A stretch of 15,283 nucleotides of DNA from an uncultured Pseudomonadota bacterium (GCA_903918705.1 CAIXFP010000039.1:1-15283); one strand, 5' to 3'; shown: positions 7,017-13,372, numbered from the stretch's first letter. Numbers and translations: made by a program. Notes: generated by a model from the letters alone, not told the origin.

Positions 7017-8092
7017 TTGGCATCTCCTGCTTTCTTGGTGCGGGTGGCGGTGGCGCGCTTGGCGGGAGCCGGGACGGTATCGTCGGCTGCGGCAGCCGCG
7101 GGTTGCAACATGGCCTGGCGGATATCGGCGAGTTGCTGGTTGATGTCCTTGATCTCTTTTCTCAGGCGCAGGTTCTCGCGGCGCAATTCCTGTTGCCGAC
7201 ACTGCAGGGTGCTGATCTCGGTATGGGTCGGCATATGCATGGATTCCAGAGACTGGTCCACCATGCGCGCCATCTGTTTCTTGAGCGCCAGCAAACTGTT
7301 CACCATATGGCCGTATAGCTTCTGGTATTCCTCCGTCATGACGAATTCGGCATAGGCCGCTTCGCTCATTTCCACCCATTGGTCATACAACTCACGCATG
7401 GAAGAGATGGTCTTGCCTTCCTTGCCGCGCTCCTGCAGCACTTCCTGGAAGCGGCGAGCGGTCTCGCCACCGAGTTTGCCGAAGGCCATGTGATAGGCCT
7501 GGGTCGCGGCGGCGTATTCCATCTGGCGCTGTGTCAGGTTTTGAAATTGCTCCTGGGACTCCCTGGTGTAGCCCACTGCCGGTATCGACAGGAATTTATT
7601 CATCTGGTCGCGCATGGCATGGGAGCCTTCCGGATGGAGGGCCTGGGTAAAGTCGCCGGGCATGGGCACGATGTTGGCGGCAAGGCGTTGCCAGGTATCC
7701 ATGGGCAAATCCCAGAATGTACTGAAGCCCTTGCCCGGATTGATGCCACCGAACTGGGGCTGGAGTGAGCCGCTCCACATCTTTTGCATGTTCTCCAGCC
7801 AGCCGTTCACTGCTTCCATGCCGACGACACCCTTGTTTCCGGATGCGGAATTCATGAACTGTTCGGCCAGGGTAAAGTAGCCGCGGCTGACATCCATCAC
7901 CTTGTCGAAGACGTCCCGACCCGATGAAGGTGCCATCGGTGAAACGGCCTGCCACCATTGATTGATGCCATCGGCAAAGGGGTTTTTCGGCGCTTCCGGA
8001 ACCTTCATGCCACGCTGGGCCATGTCGCTCCAGGCTTTCCAGTAACCCTGCTGGGAATCCAGCCAGCCGTTCATCCAGTTTGTGTCCGCCAC
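7013..8092 (-). CDS. phaE: Class III PHA synthase subunit PhaE
   Basis: PhaE is the non-catalytic partner that activates PhaC of class III synthases. The GTG at 8092 is chosen as start because a perfect AAGGAG lies 6 bases upstream and the family's N-terminus (NWMNGWLDSQQGYWKAWSDM) follows at once; this gives 359 residues. The body is helical and lacks catalytic motifs. Near the C-terminus is the conserved segment PTHTEISTLQCRQQELRREN, leading into a coiled coil (about residues 290-329). The last 30 residues are Ala/Pro/Lys/Arg-rich and probably disordered and basic, which recalls the tails of phasins and of DNA-binding granule proteins. Open frame extends to 8206 without support. No phaA, phaB, phaP or phaR lies beside the pair. 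The gene is divergent from the phosphorylase gene at 8302. Confidence 0.93.
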   Translation of the reverse strand: MADTNWMNGWLDSQQGYWKAWSDMAQRGMKVPEAPKNPFADGINQWWQAVSPMAPSSGRDVFDKVMDVSRGYFTLAEQFMNSASGNKGVVGMEAVNGWLENMQKMWSGSLQPQFGGINPGKGFSTFWDLPMDTWQRLAANIVPMPGDFTQALHPEGSHAMRDQMNKFLSIPAVGYTRESQEQFQNLTQRQMEYAAATQAYHMAFGKLGGETARRFQEVLQERGKEGKTISSMRELYDQWVEMSEAAYAEFVMTEEYQKLYGHMVNSLLALKKQMARMVDQSLESMHMPTHTEISTLQCRQQELRRENLRLRKEIKDINQQLADIRQAMLQPAAAAADDTVPAPAKRATATRTKKAGDAK

Positions 8093-8128
8093 GTCTCTCT
8101 CCTTCGGGATAAAACTGATCATCATTGA

Positions 8129-8157
8129 ATTTTGTGCATTGCACAATGCGCTGTCAA
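8129..8157 (-). promoter_or_regulatory. Sigma-70-type promoter of phaEC
   Basis: On the minus strand TTGACA (8157-8152) is a perfect -35 box. After a 17-bp spacer it is followed by CAAAAT (8134-8129) as the -10 box, a 4/6 match. Transcription would start near 8122 and give a leader of about 30 nt that ends in the AAGGAG site of phaE. The 209-bp divergent region 8093-8301 contains this promoter; no equally good promoter was found on the plus strand for the phosphorylase gene. Confidence 0.65.
8132..8149. promoter_or_regulatory. Nested palindromes in the phaEC promoter (candidate PhaR-type operator)
   Basis: TTGTGC-ATT-GCACAA (8132-8146) and GCATTG-CA-CAATGC (8136-8149) are two perfect overlapping palindromes. 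They fill most of the spacer between the -35 and -10 boxes of phaEC, where a bound protein would exclude RNA polymerase. TGC/GCA-rich symmetrical sites upstream of PHA genes are known as targets of the autoregulated repressor PhaR, which also binds PHA. Assignment to PhaR is inference; no phaR gene is in the window. Confidence 0.5.
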
Positions 8158-8301
8158 GCGTCGTCAGAATAGTGGTCACATTGTCCGATGGCCATATCCC
8201 GTCCACTCCGACCTCTATACCGCTGCACGGTAGCTGGTAAGTACGCCAGGGAGTTACCGGTTACTATATCCCGCCATTGCACACACAGACGCGAGCCATT
8301 C

Positions 8302-9087
8302 ATGCTGGCCATCATCGGCGGAACCGGGTTGACCAAGCTTCCCGGTCTTTCCATCACCCATCGGCAAGTCATACGCACGCCTTACGGCGAGCCGTCCGGT
8401 CCCATTAGTTTCGGCGACCTGGATGGGCATCCGGTGGCGTTCCTGGCGCGCCACGGCCACGGCCACACGATTCCGCCGCACCTGGTGAACTACCGCGCCA
8501 ATATCTGGGCGCTGCATGCGCAGAAGGTCAGCCACGTGGTGTCGGTGGCCACCGTGGGCGGCATCCATGCCGAGCTTTCCCCGGGGCGTATGGCGGTGCC
8601 GAATCAAATCATGGATTACACCCACGGTCGCGAGACGACGTTCGCGGATTACGGCGAGAAGCCGGTGACTCATCTGGATTTCACCTGGCCTTATTGCGAG
8701 GAGATGCGCCAGCGCTGCATCACCGCGCTGCGCCAGGCGCGCGAGGGTTTCATGGACGGCGGTGTCTACGCCTGCGTGCAGGGGCCGCGCCTGGAAACCA
8801 AGGCGGAGATCGACCGTCTGGCGAAGGACGGCGCCGACATGGTGGGCATGACCGGCATGCCGGAAGCCTACCTGGCGCGGGAACTCGGCCTCTGCTACGC
8901 GGCGGTGACGGTTGCCGTGAACTGGGCCGCGGGGCGCGGCGACAGCGCCGCCGGCATTTCGCCGGAAGTGATCGAGGCGACCCTGGATGACGTAATGGGT
9001 CGTCTGCGCACGGTGCTGAAGAACCTGGCCTGCATGAGCTACGGCAGCGATACGTCGAGCACCGGCGGCGGCGTCTGCGCGGTTTGA
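8302..9087 (+). CDS. Probable S-methyl-5'-thioinosine phosphorylase (MTAP/PNP family)
   Basis: A 261-residue cytoplasmic enzyme of the trimeric purine-nucleoside/MTA phosphorylase family, which splits a nucleoside with phosphate to give a free purine and a sugar 1-phosphate. Motifs seen are the N-terminal phosphate-binding GGTGLT (residues 6-11), RHGHGH (50-55), YACVQGPRLET (156-166) and VGMTGMPE (181-188). MTA phosphorylases that bind adenine carry Asp residues in the base pocket (a TDYD-like segment). Here the matching segment reads VNWAAG with N207, as expected for 6-oxopurines. The overall sequence also resembles the Pseudomonas methylthioinosine phosphorylase. The likely role is therefore methionine and purine salvage after deamination of methylthioadenosine. 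ATG 8302 gives the family N-terminus directly; its ribosome binding site is weak. The stop is 12 bp before the deformylase start, suggesting co-transcription. Confidence 0.82.
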   Translation: MLAIIGGTGLTKLPGLSITHRQVIRTPYGEPSGPISFGDLDGHPVAFLARHGHGHTIPPHLVNYRANIWALHAQKVSHVVSVATVGGIHAELSPGRMAVPNQIMDYTHGRETTFADYGEKPVTHLDFTWPYCEEMRQRCITALRQAREGFMDGGVYACVQGPRLETKAEIDRLAKDGADMVGMTGMPEAYLARELGLCYAAVTVAVNWAAGRGDSAAGISPEVIEATLDDVMGRLRTVLKNLACMSYGSDTSSTGGGVCAV

Positions 9088-9099
9088 GGGGGAACGGGC

Positions 9100-9624
9100 A
9101 TGGCGCTACGCGACATCCTGCGCATGGGCGATCCGCGGCTGCTACGGGTGGCCAGGAAGGTGGAAAGCTTCGACACCCCGGAATTGCACGAGCTGGTCGC
9201 AGACATGACCGAGACCATGCGCGCCAACGACGGTGTCGGCTTGGCCGCGCCCCAGATCGGCGTGGACCTTCAGGTGGTGATCTTCGCCGTGGAGGGCAAC
9301 CCGCGTTATCCGGAGGCGGAATCGGTGCCCTTCACCGTGCTGATCAATCCGGTTCTCACCGCGTTGTCCGAGGTGATGGAAGAGGGCTGGGAAGGTTGTC
9401 TTTCTTTGCCCGGCCTGCGTGGCAAGGTGCCGCGCCACGTACATCTGCGCTATGCCGGCTGTGACCCTTTGGGCCGGCCGATCGAGCGCGAGGTGGACGG
9501 TTTCCACGCTCGGGTGGTGCAGCACGAAACCGACCATCTGTGGGGAGTTCTGTATCCGCGCCGCATCCGTGACCTGCGTAATTTCGGCTTCACCGACGTG
9601 TTGTTTCCCGCAGCGGCAGAGTGA
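9100..9624 (+). CDS. def: Peptide deformylase
   Basis: This cytoplasmic metalloenzyme removes the formyl group from the N-terminal formyl-methionine of new proteins. At 174 residues it has normal length. All three family motifs are intact: motif 1 GVGLAAPQIG (45-54), motif 2 EGCLS (98-102) with metal ligand C100, and motif 3 HETDH (142-146) with ligands H142 and H146 and catalytic E143. A GAGGGGGA-type site precedes the ATG at 9100. It stands alone from the usual fmt/rsmB neighbours, next to the phosphorylase gene, so it may be a second deformylase copy of the genome; this cannot be told from the window. Confidence 0.95.
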   Translation: MALRDILRMGDPRLLRVARKVESFDTPELHELVADMTETMRANDGVGLAAPQIGVDLQVVIFAVEGNPRYPEAESVPFTVLINPVLTALSEVMEEGWEGCLSLPGLRGKVPRHVHLRYAGCDPLGRPIEREVDGFHARVVQHETDHLWGVLYPRRIRDLRNFGFTDVLFPAAAE

Positions 9625-9659
9625 CTGAAAATCGGTCGGAAAAAATTTTAAAAAAATCC

Positions 9660-9686
9660 TAAAGTTTTCCCGCGCGGGTCCGTAAA
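9660..9686 (+). promoter_or_regulatory. Sigma-28 (FliA)-type flagellin promoter
   Basis: TAAAGTTT at 9660-9667 is a full match to the FliA -35 element. After exactly 11 bp it is followed by TCCGTAAA at 9679-9686, which matches 5 of 8 positions of the GCCGATAA -10 element. An A/T-only tract just upstream (about 9640-9656) could act as an UP element. Transcription should start near 9693. The site lies between def and the flagellin gene and implies late-class flagellar control. Confidence 0.72.
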
Positions 9687-9692
9687 CGTGAG

Positions 9693-9758
9693 CAAGGCAC
9701 GGAAGTTCGTCCAAGCCTTGGAGGCAGAAGCCCTCCTCCATCGACCCTAGAAAAGGAG
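9693..9758 (+). promoter_or_regulatory. Structured flagellin mRNA leader with possible SD-masking switch
   Basis: The predicted leader is about 73 nt. Helix 1 can form between CAAGGC (9693-9698) and GCCTTG (9715-9720). Helix 2 can form between GAGG (9721-9724) and CCTC (9732-9735). The ribosome binding site AGGAG (9754-9758) can instead pair with CTCCT (9733-9737), which shares bases with helix 2, so the two pairings exclude each other. This is the layout of a translational switch. Known FlbT proteins act on flagellin mRNA leaders, and flbT lies 1.8 kb downstream. The pairings are short and read by eye; no folding energy was calculated. Confidence 0.4.
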
Positions 9759-9765
9759 TTTTATC

Positions 9766-10686
9766 ATGTCGATCAACAACGTCAACCTCACGTCCTCGAT
9801 GCGTGCCAACCTGGTGGCTTTGCAGAGCACCGCAACCATGTTGGGTACCACGGAACAGCGCCTGTCCACCGGCAACAAGGTCAATAGTGCGGTTGACAAC
9901 CCCGCCAGTTTCTTCGCAGCCCGGGGCGAGAGTTCCCGCGCCAACCTGCTGAGCGGCCTCAAGGACAACATCAGTGAAGCCATTCAGACGGTGAAAGCCG
10001 CGGATACCGGCATCACCGGTGTGCTGTCCCTGGTCGAGTCGCTGCGCGGTATCGTCACCCAGGCTCGTTCCGCCCTCAACGATACGGTCAACAGCGCCAC
10101 CATCCTGGGTGGTTCCGCCACAGGTGGTACCAGCGGCCTCACCGGGCAATACAACAGTGTGATCGCCCAGTTGAACAACCTGGTCACCGACTCCAGCTAC
10201 AACGGCGTCAACTTCCTGACCAGCGGCAGCGTGACCCTGACCGTCAATTTCAACGAGAACGCCACGACCAGCATCGTGATGTCCGGCTTCAACGCCGGCG
10301 CCAGTGGTCTGGCCATCTCCGGCGGCGGTACCGGCACCACGGCGGATGCAACCGTCGCGGGCGCCACCGGTTCCATGACCTCGGGCGTCGGCGGCCTGGG
10401 CACCGCGGCTGACCTGAACAAGATCGAGGGAACGCTGAACACCGCGATCGCAACGCTGCAAACCCGGTCGTCCGAACTGGCATCCAACCTGAGTACCTTG
10501 ACTGCCCGGCAAACGTTCATCACCACCATGGTGAACACCTTGACCACGGGTGCGACCAATCTCACGGGGGCCGATACCAACGCGGAGGGAGCGAACCTGC
10601 TTGCCTTGCAGACACAGAACCAATTGGGCACCACGGCGCTGAGTATTTCCAACCAGTCCAACCAGGCCATCCTGAAGTTGTTCTAA
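9766..10686 (+). CDS. fliC: Flagellin (filament protein)
   Basis: This is the subunit of the flagellar filament, exported by the flagellar type III system and polymerised outside the cell. It has 306 residues. The conserved N-terminal D0/D1 helix region (about 1-105) includes LSTGNKVNSAVDNPASFFAA (33-52). The C-terminal D1/D0 region (about 215-306) ends in SNQSNQAILKLF. The centre (about 108-212) is short and rich in Gly, Ser and Thr, offering many sites for O-linked glycans. There is no cysteine and no signal peptide, as expected. A strong AAGGAG site sits 7 bases before the ATG. The sequence style, with VDNPASFFAA instead of DDAAGLAI, resembles flagellins of alphaproteobacterial spirilla, matching the downstream flbT and flaF. 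It is transcribed from a sigma-28-type promoter at 9660-9686. Confidence 0.95.
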   Translation: MSINNVNLTSSMRANLVALQSTATMLGTTEQRLSTGNKVNSAVDNPASFFAARGESSRANLLSGLKDNISEAIQTVKAADTGITGVLSLVESLRGIVTQARSALNDTVNSATILGGSATGGTSGLTGQYNSVIAQLNNLVTDSSYNGVNFLTSGSVTLTVNFNENATTSIVMSGFNAGASGLAISGGGTGTTADATVAGATGSMTSGVGGLGTAADLNKIEGTLNTAIATLQTRSSELASNLSTLTARQTFITTMVNTLTTGATNLTGADTNAEGANLLALQTQNQLGTTALSISNQSNQAILKLF

Positions 10687-10710
10687 GGATAGCGATGCCC
10701 TTTAACCTGA

Positions 10711-10738
10711 CCCGCGCAAGCTTTCGGGCTTACGCGGG
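10711..10738 (+). other. Intercistronic hairpin after the flagellin gene
   Basis: CCCGCG (10711-10716) pairs with CGCGGG (10733-10738) and AAGC (10718-10721) with GCTT (10728-10731), with one C.A mismatch between them and a six-base loop TTTCGG. No T tract follows; instead a G6 run begins inside the 3' arm and leads to the GGAGG ribosome binding site (10740-10744) of the next gene at 10751. It is likelier an mRNA stabiliser or attenuator that keeps flagellin message in excess than a full terminator. Confidence 0.55.
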
Positions 10739-10750
10739 GGGAGGCTGAAA

Positions 10751-11524
10751 ATGGTCACTGAAATCTCAGGGGCTGGCCTTGGTTACTCGGTTGCGATTCA
10801 AGCCGGCGCCGCAGGAATGCAACGCGCCGGCTCTATGCTTGGTGGGCCGGACAGCACGGCCCCGCCGCAGTCCACTGATGTGGCAGGCACGAAGGCATCG
10901 AGGGCGTCCAGTTCCACACGGGTGGCTGGCGTCTTTGCGCAACTGGTGGATCGACAGAGCGTCTTGAACGAGACGGCGGCGACAGTGCGCGAGGTCGGCA
11001 CTACCGCGGCCCAGGTGGGCCAATTACTGGACAAGGCCGCAAGCAAACTGGATCAGATCGTGAAAATGTTTCCGCCCTATCCTGTGGATAATCCGGCGCG
11101 GATCAAACTGCTCGACAAGGTCGACGGATTGCGTCAGCAGATCGAGAAATTGACTTATCCTCTGCCGCAGGTCGTCGCTACGGTCGGGAAAACCATCGCT
11201 GCCAATGCGGCTTCTGCCGGCACGGGAAGCGATGCGTCGGGCGCCGCCGTGAACGACAAGAAACTGGACTGGAAACTGCTTCCGCTGGATCCCAAGACGG
11301 CCAGCGATGCCCAGGTCAGTCAGGCCCTCGATCAGATCAAGGCGGTGAAGAGTTCATTGCAGGAGATGCAGGCCGGCATGTGGCGCAACGTGGTTGGTTA
11401 CATACAGCCGACCGGGTCGCCCGAAGGGCAGGCGTCCAGCGTGCGTTCGCAACTTGCTGACCTTGGCGGACAAAGTATCGGCAGCAATGCGAGCCAACTG
11501 GTGCAGGCCGCGGAGGCCAAGTAA
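10751..11524 (+). CDS. Unrecognised flagellin-linked protein, 257 aa
   Basis: I cannot assign this to a named family. It is a 257-residue, cysteine-free protein without signal peptide or membrane helix. The N-terminal 60 residues are Gly/Ala/Ser/Thr-rich and probably disordered. Residues about 62-150 are helical with heptad-like patterning (VLNETAATVREVGTTAAQVG, then QLLDKAASKLDQIVKMFPPY). This is followed by PVDNPARIKLLDKVDGLRQQ, IEKLTYPLP and a second Ala/Gly linker. Residues about 170-215 contain WKLLPLDPKT and another helix. The mix of long amphipathic helices and low-complexity linkers would suit an exported filament-associated protein, a chaperone or a regulator. A GGAGG site lies 6 bases before the ATG, and the stop is 16 bp before flbT, so it belongs to the flagellin operon. 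Similar proteins with a PPYPxxNxxR-like segment may exist beside alphaproteobacterial flagellins, but that is an impression from memory. Confidence 0.8.
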   Translation: MVTEISGAGLGYSVAIQAGAAGMQRAGSMLGGPDSTAPPQSTDVAGTKASRASSSTRVAGVFAQLVDRQSVLNETAATVREVGTTAAQVGQLLDKAASKLDQIVKMFPPYPVDNPARIKLLDKVDGLRQQIEKLTYPLPQVVATVGKTIAANAASAGTGSDASGAAVNDKKLDWKLLPLDPKTASDAQVSQALDQIKAVKSSLQEMQAGMWRNVVGYIQPTGSPEGQASSVRSQLADLGGQSIGSNASQLVQAAEAK

Positions 11525-11540
11525 CGGAGTGATTGGATAG

Positions 11541-11939
11541 ATGCCCCTTAAACTCGATTTGCGGCCCCACGAGAAGTTGTTTCTTGCTGGGGCCGTTGTC
11601 GTCAATGGCGATAGCCGCTGCCAGTTGATGGTCCTGAACGATGTGCCCTTGCTGCGGGAAAAAGACATTCTCAAGGAGGAAGAGGCGGATACCCCGTGCA
11701 AACGGATCTATCTGGCGGTGCAGTTCATGTACCTGGATACGCCCAACCTGGCCCGCTATCACCAGTTTTATTGGGAGCAGGTGCGACCGGTGATAGAGGC
11801 GGCACCTAGCACCCAGGCGTTGATCGCCAGGATCAGCGAACTCGTGCTGGATGGTAAGTACTACAAGGCGCTGAAAAGCGCGCGTGAATTGATTGCCTAC
11901 GAACAGGAGTTGGTCAGCAATGTCCATGAACCCACTTGA
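11541..11939 (+). CDS. flbT: Flagellin regulator FlbT
   Basis: FlbT is a small cytoplasmic protein first described in Caulobacter, where it binds flagellin mRNA near the start and promotes its decay or limits its translation until the hook is complete. In other species it activates flagellin. The 132-residue product has the family hallmarks: MPLKLDLRPHEKLFLAGAVV at the start, then VLNDVPLLREKDILKEEEAD (31-50), TPCKRIYLAVQFMYLD (51-66) and a C-terminal helical part ending ALKSARELIAYEQEL. The ATG at 11541 follows a GGAG site with a long 11-base spacing. It overlaps flaF by 20 bases, so the two are coupled. The obvious target is the leader at 9693-9765. Its presence next to class III PHA genes is taxonomically unexpected. 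Confidence 0.9.
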   Translation: MPLKLDLRPHEKLFLAGAVVVNGDSRCQLMVLNDVPLLREKDILKEEEADTPCKRIYLAVQFMYLDTPNLARYHQFYWEQVRPVIEAAPSTQALIARISELVLDGKYYKALKSARELIAYEQELVSNVHEPT

Positions 11940-12297
11940 TGCCTATCGCAACGTCGAGAAGGCCACCTTGTCGCAGCGCGACCTGGAAGCCACTGTCCTG
12001 ACCAAGGCGGCGATGCAGATTCAGGAATTGCGCACGAACTGGGTCCGCGACGACCATGACGCCAGGCTGCACGAAGTACTGACCTACAACCAGCGGGTCT
12101 GGACGTTTTTTCAGGCTGAATTGTCCATGGAGGAAAATCCCCTGCCCGGTGAGATCAAGCGCAACCTCCTGGCCCTGAGCGCTTTCGTCGATCGCCGCTC
12201 CTTTGATGTGCTGGCCTATCCGGCGCCGGAAAAACTGGACATCCTGATCTCTATCAACCTGAATGTCGCCGCGGGTTTGCGGGGAGAAGCCGGTTAG
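11920..12297 (+). CDS. flaF: Flagellar biosynthesis regulator FlaF
   Basis: FlaF is the usual partner of FlbT. In Caulobacter it is needed for flagellin synthesis and acts together with, or as a counterweight to, FlbT, probably by contacting flagellin. The 125-residue product shows the family pattern: N-terminal PLDAYRNVEKATLSQRDLEA, then VLTKAAMQIQELR. The middle is YNQRVWTFFQAEL, and a helical end has LPGEIKRNLLALSAFVDRRS and LISINLNVAAGLRG. ATG 11920 is chosen over an in-frame codon at 11893 and ATG 11926 because AGGAG lies 10 bases before 11920. The start is inside flbT (20-base overlap). This is the last gene of the flagellin unit; the next 73 bp hold a new promoter. Confidence 0.87.
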   Translation: MSMNPLDAYRNVEKATLSQRDLEATVLTKAAMQIQELRTNWVRDDHDARLHEVLTYNQRVWTFFQAELSMEENPLPGEIKRNLLALSAFVDRRSFDVLAYPAPEKLDILISINLNVAAGLRGEAG

Positions 12298-12311
12298 CCC
12301 GCGACACGGCA

Positions 12312-12340
12312 CTGACGTACCAGGTCCAGTCGCGCATAAT
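12312..12340 (+). promoter_or_regulatory. Sigma-70-type promoter of the pse genes
   Basis: CTGACG at 12312-12317 (4/6 match to the -35 box) is followed after 17 bp by CATAAT at 12335-12340 (5/6 match to the -10 box). A transcript from here would begin near 12347 and leave a leader of about 24 nt before pseB. The glycan genes could therefore be expressed independently of the sigma-28-dependent flagellin unit. Confidence 0.5.
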
Positions 12341-12370
12341 CCGCCGGTTTTCAACACGGAGCCCCTCGCC

Positions 12371-13372
12371 ATGTTCAATGACAAATCGATATTGGTGACC
12401 GGCGGTACCGGTTCCTTCGGCAAGCTTTACCTCCACACCCTGCTGGCGCGCTACAAGCCGCGCCGCCTCATCGTCTATTCACGGGACGAACTCAAGCAGT
12501 TCGAGATGCAGCAGGACTTCGACGCCCCCTGCATGCGCTACTTCATCGGCGACGTGCGCGACGGCGAGCGGCTCACCCAGGCCATGAACGGGGTCGATTT
12601 TGTCATCCACGCGGCGGCGCTGAAGCAGGTGCCGGCGGCGGAATACAACCCGATGGAATGCATCAAGACCAATATCCACGGCGCGGAAAACGTCATCAAG
12701 GCGGCGCTGGCCAACAACGTGGACAAGGTCATCGCCCTTTCCACCGACAAGGCGGCCAACCCCATCAACTTGTACGGCGCCACCAAGCTGGCCTCCGACA
12801 AGCTGTTCGTCGCCGCCAACAACATGACCGGCGGGGCGCGCACCCGTTTCGCCGTGGTGCGCTACGGCAACGTGGTGGGCTCGCGGGGTTCCGTGGTGCC
12901 CTTCTTCGCCAAGCTCCTCGCCGAAGGCGTGGTCAGCCTGCCCATCACCGACCCGCGCATGACCCGTTTCTGGATCACGCTCCAGGAAGGCGTGGATTTC
13001 GTCCTCACCAATTTCATGCGCATGCGCGGCGGCGAAATATTCGTGCCGCGGATCCCCTCGGTGCGCATCAGCGATCTGGCTGCCGCCATGGCGCCCGATC
13101 ATCCCAGCCACGTCGTGGGTATTCGCCCGGGCGAAAAGCTGCACGAAATCATGTGTCCTTCCGACGACTCCCACCTGACCCTGGAGTTTGCCGACCATTT
13201 TGTGATCCAGCCGTCCATCCGCTTTTTCGGCATGGACATGGATTACCGCCACAACGCCCTGGGGGAGACGGGCACTCCAGTTCACCAGGGGTTTGAGTAC
13301 AACTCGGGCAACAATCCGCAATTCCTGGACGTCGAGGGGATACGCCAGTTCAATCTGCGGGCCGGCATGTGA
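12371..13372 (+). CDS. pseB: UDP-N-acetylglucosamine 4,6-dehydratase (inverting), PseB
   Basis: PseB carries out the first step of CMP-pseudaminic acid synthesis: it dehydrates UDP-GlcNAc at C4/C6 and inverts C5. The 333-residue protein is an extended short-chain dehydrogenase. Its NAD(P)-binding motif is GGTGSFG (11-17), and the active-site segment STDKAANPINLYGATK contains D126, K127 and Y135 with K139. The TDK in place of the usual Ser/Thr is the hallmark of the PseB/FlaA1 group. The C-terminal half (VRISDLAAAMAPDHPSHVVG, RPGEKLHEIM) also matches FlaA1. ATG 12371 is used because homology begins at once; open frame back to 12263 overlaps flaF. The gene overlaps pseC by 4 bases. Placement after flagellin genes points to flagellin glycosylation. 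Confidence 0.95.
   Translation: MFNDKSILVTGGTGSFGKLYLHTLLARYKPRRLIVYSRDELKQFEMQQDFDAPCMRYFIGDVRDGERLTQAMNGVDFVIHAAALKQVPAAEYNPMECIKTNIHGAENVIKAALANNVDKVIALSTDKAANPINLYGATKLASDKLFVAANNMTGGARTRFAVVRYGNVVGSRGSVVPFFAKLLAEGVVSLPITDPRMTRFWITLQEGVDFVLTNFMRMRGGEIFVPRIPSVRISDLAAAMAPDHPSHVVGIRPGEKLHEIMCPSDDSHLTLEFADHFVIQPSIRFFGMDMDYRHNALGETGTPVHQGFEYNSGNNPQFLDVEGIRQFNLRAGM

Noticed and set aside
6030..7355. 441-codon open frame on the plus strand
   Set aside because: It is antisense to phaC and phaE, both strongly supported by motifs.
7017..7379. 121-residue N-terminal extension of PhaC
   Set aside because: It lies in phaE out of frame; AGGAG 7 bases before ATG 7016 and the class III length of 354 residues fix the start.
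8245..8270. GTTACCGGTTAC repeat and TACTAT box as a promoter for the phosphorylase gene
   Set aside because: No -35 box at the right distance; the short repeat is within chance expectation.
9142..10623. 493-codon open frame on the minus strand
   Set aside because: It is antisense to both peptide deformylase and flagellin, which are certain genes; its composition is that of a shadow frame.
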